Shown: piece after piece, positions 16,192-16,428 of the stretch
Layout: each line of letters opens with the position of its first letter
Numbering within the stretch: the stretch's first letter is position 1
DNA from: OLB6 sp964525565
GTDB lineage: Bacteria > Bacteroidota > Ignavibacteria > Kapaibacteriales > Kapaibacteriaceae
NCBI GenBank assembly: GCA_964525565.1
Contig: CAZGHI010000051.1
Coordinates: 1 to 16,428 of the forward strand
Direction: 5' to 3'
Length of the DNA: 16,428 nt
Notes under the pieces: generated by a model
Database searches by the model: none
Seen by the model: only the letters and a program-made list of their open reading frames with translations
What the model was told of the DNA's origin: nothing
Program-made: the position numbers and the translations under genes

Positions 16192-16428
16192 GAAGACTCC
16201 TATAAGCCGAATTCTGTCTGCTTCACCGAAGTGAAGGAGGCAGCCATTTATCTGGGATATCTGTTGCCAGATACCTCTAGCGATCTACCCGAGGTGTTGC
16301 CCGGAGGCCATAGTGGACGCCATGTGCGCCTAAGCGCAGACACCTCTGCTTGATCTTGCTCCACACGGGGTTTGCCGAGCCGGCCAGTCACCTGACCGCT
16401 GGTGAGCTCTTACCTCACCATTTCACCC
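16192..16428 (-). ncRNA. rnpB: RNase P RNA, type A (3' part, 5' end outside window)
   Basis: This is the catalytic RNA that matures tRNA 5' ends. The minus strand begins in GGGTGAAAtGGTGAGGTAAG and runs through AGAGCTCACC, GGCAAAC, GGAGCAAGATCAA and CGGGTAGATCGCT to GATAAATGGCTGCC and ACAGAATTCGGCTTA, the universally conserved 3' core that closes helix P4. Helices visible include GGTCAG-GTGA-CTGGCC (16382-16397), P15 (16340-16346 with 16291-16297), P18 with a GCAA loop (16255-16275) and a UUCG-capped hairpin CTTCAC/GTGAAG (16221-16236). About 170 bases of the 5' part, including P2-P4 5' strands, would lie past base 16428. The exact 3' end is approximate, since the other strand of P1 is not visible. 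Confidence 0.95.
16197..16201 (-). promoter_or_regulatory. Ribosome binding site for the HPt gene, inside rnpB
   Basis: On the coding (minus) strand AGGAG is followed by seven bases and then GTG 16189. The same bases lie in the 3' end of RNase P RNA just after GGCTTAT, so RNA maturation and translation start would compete for them. This site favours the GTG over ATG 16132. Confidence 0.5.

Noticed and set aside
16015..16353. Plus-strand open frame of 112 codons spanning the HPt gene and rnpB
   Set aside because: It lies antisense to a protein with a clear HPt motif and to conserved RNase P RNA, and its product matches nothing recognisable.
1..16428. Mobile elements, CRISPR arrays, tRNA genes, toxin-antitoxin or defence genes
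   Set aside because: No transposase, integrase, spaced direct repeats, cloverleaf or defence-type domain could be seen on either strand.

Overview
The window is ordinary, densely coded bacterial chromosome, most likely from the FCB group (Bacteroidota, Chlorobiota, Ignavibacteriota or Kapaibacteriota). Three things suggest this. A large secreted protein carries immunoglobulin-like repeats and ends in a type IX secretion (T9SS) sorting domain. SecA has the enlarged N-terminal region seen in that group. Ribosome binding sites are weak, and GTG starts are common. No mobile element, phage gene, CRISPR array or tRNA gene was found, and no stretch longer than 300 bases lacks a gene.

Layout. (1) 1-2110, minus: secA, cut by the left edge. 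(2) 2189-3558, plus: an unrecognised 82-residue protein that overlaps a cysteine desulfurase by 4 bases. A short divergent region with two overlapping inverted repeats separates this pair from secA. (3) 3596-6765, plus: a secreted YceI-family protein, then an 814-residue T9SS cargo protein with a possible CX4CH heme site, closed by a strong two-way terminator. (4) 6849-10632, minus: a HisC-like aminotransferase, 4-hydroxyphenylpyruvate dioxygenase and glutamate dehydrogenase in one tight run. (5) 10677-14392, plus: asparaginase, alanine racemase, scpA and scpB, all touching or overlapping. (6) 14459-16428, minus: RNase P RNA (its 5' part lies outside the window), a lone HPt phosphotransfer protein, a small exported protein and lipA.

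How the genes work together. Group 4 reads as a tyrosine catabolic module: transamination of tyrosine to 4-hydroxyphenylpyruvate, oxidation to homogentisate, and regeneration of 2-oxoglutarate by glutamate dehydrogenase. The label 'HisC' may therefore mislead. Group 5 joins amino-acid and cell-wall supply (Asp/Asn, D-Ala) to chromosome condensation (ScpAB with SMC). Group 6 places lipoate synthesis behind a phosphorelay protein whose likely ribosome binding site falls inside the 3' end of RNase P RNA.

No clearly new multi-gene system is visible. The points most worth a second look are the rnpB/HPt junction, the apparent absence of GGU from loop L15 of RNase P RNA, the aminotransferase-HPPD-GDH operon, the CX4CH motif in the T9SS protein, and the two unassigned small proteins.
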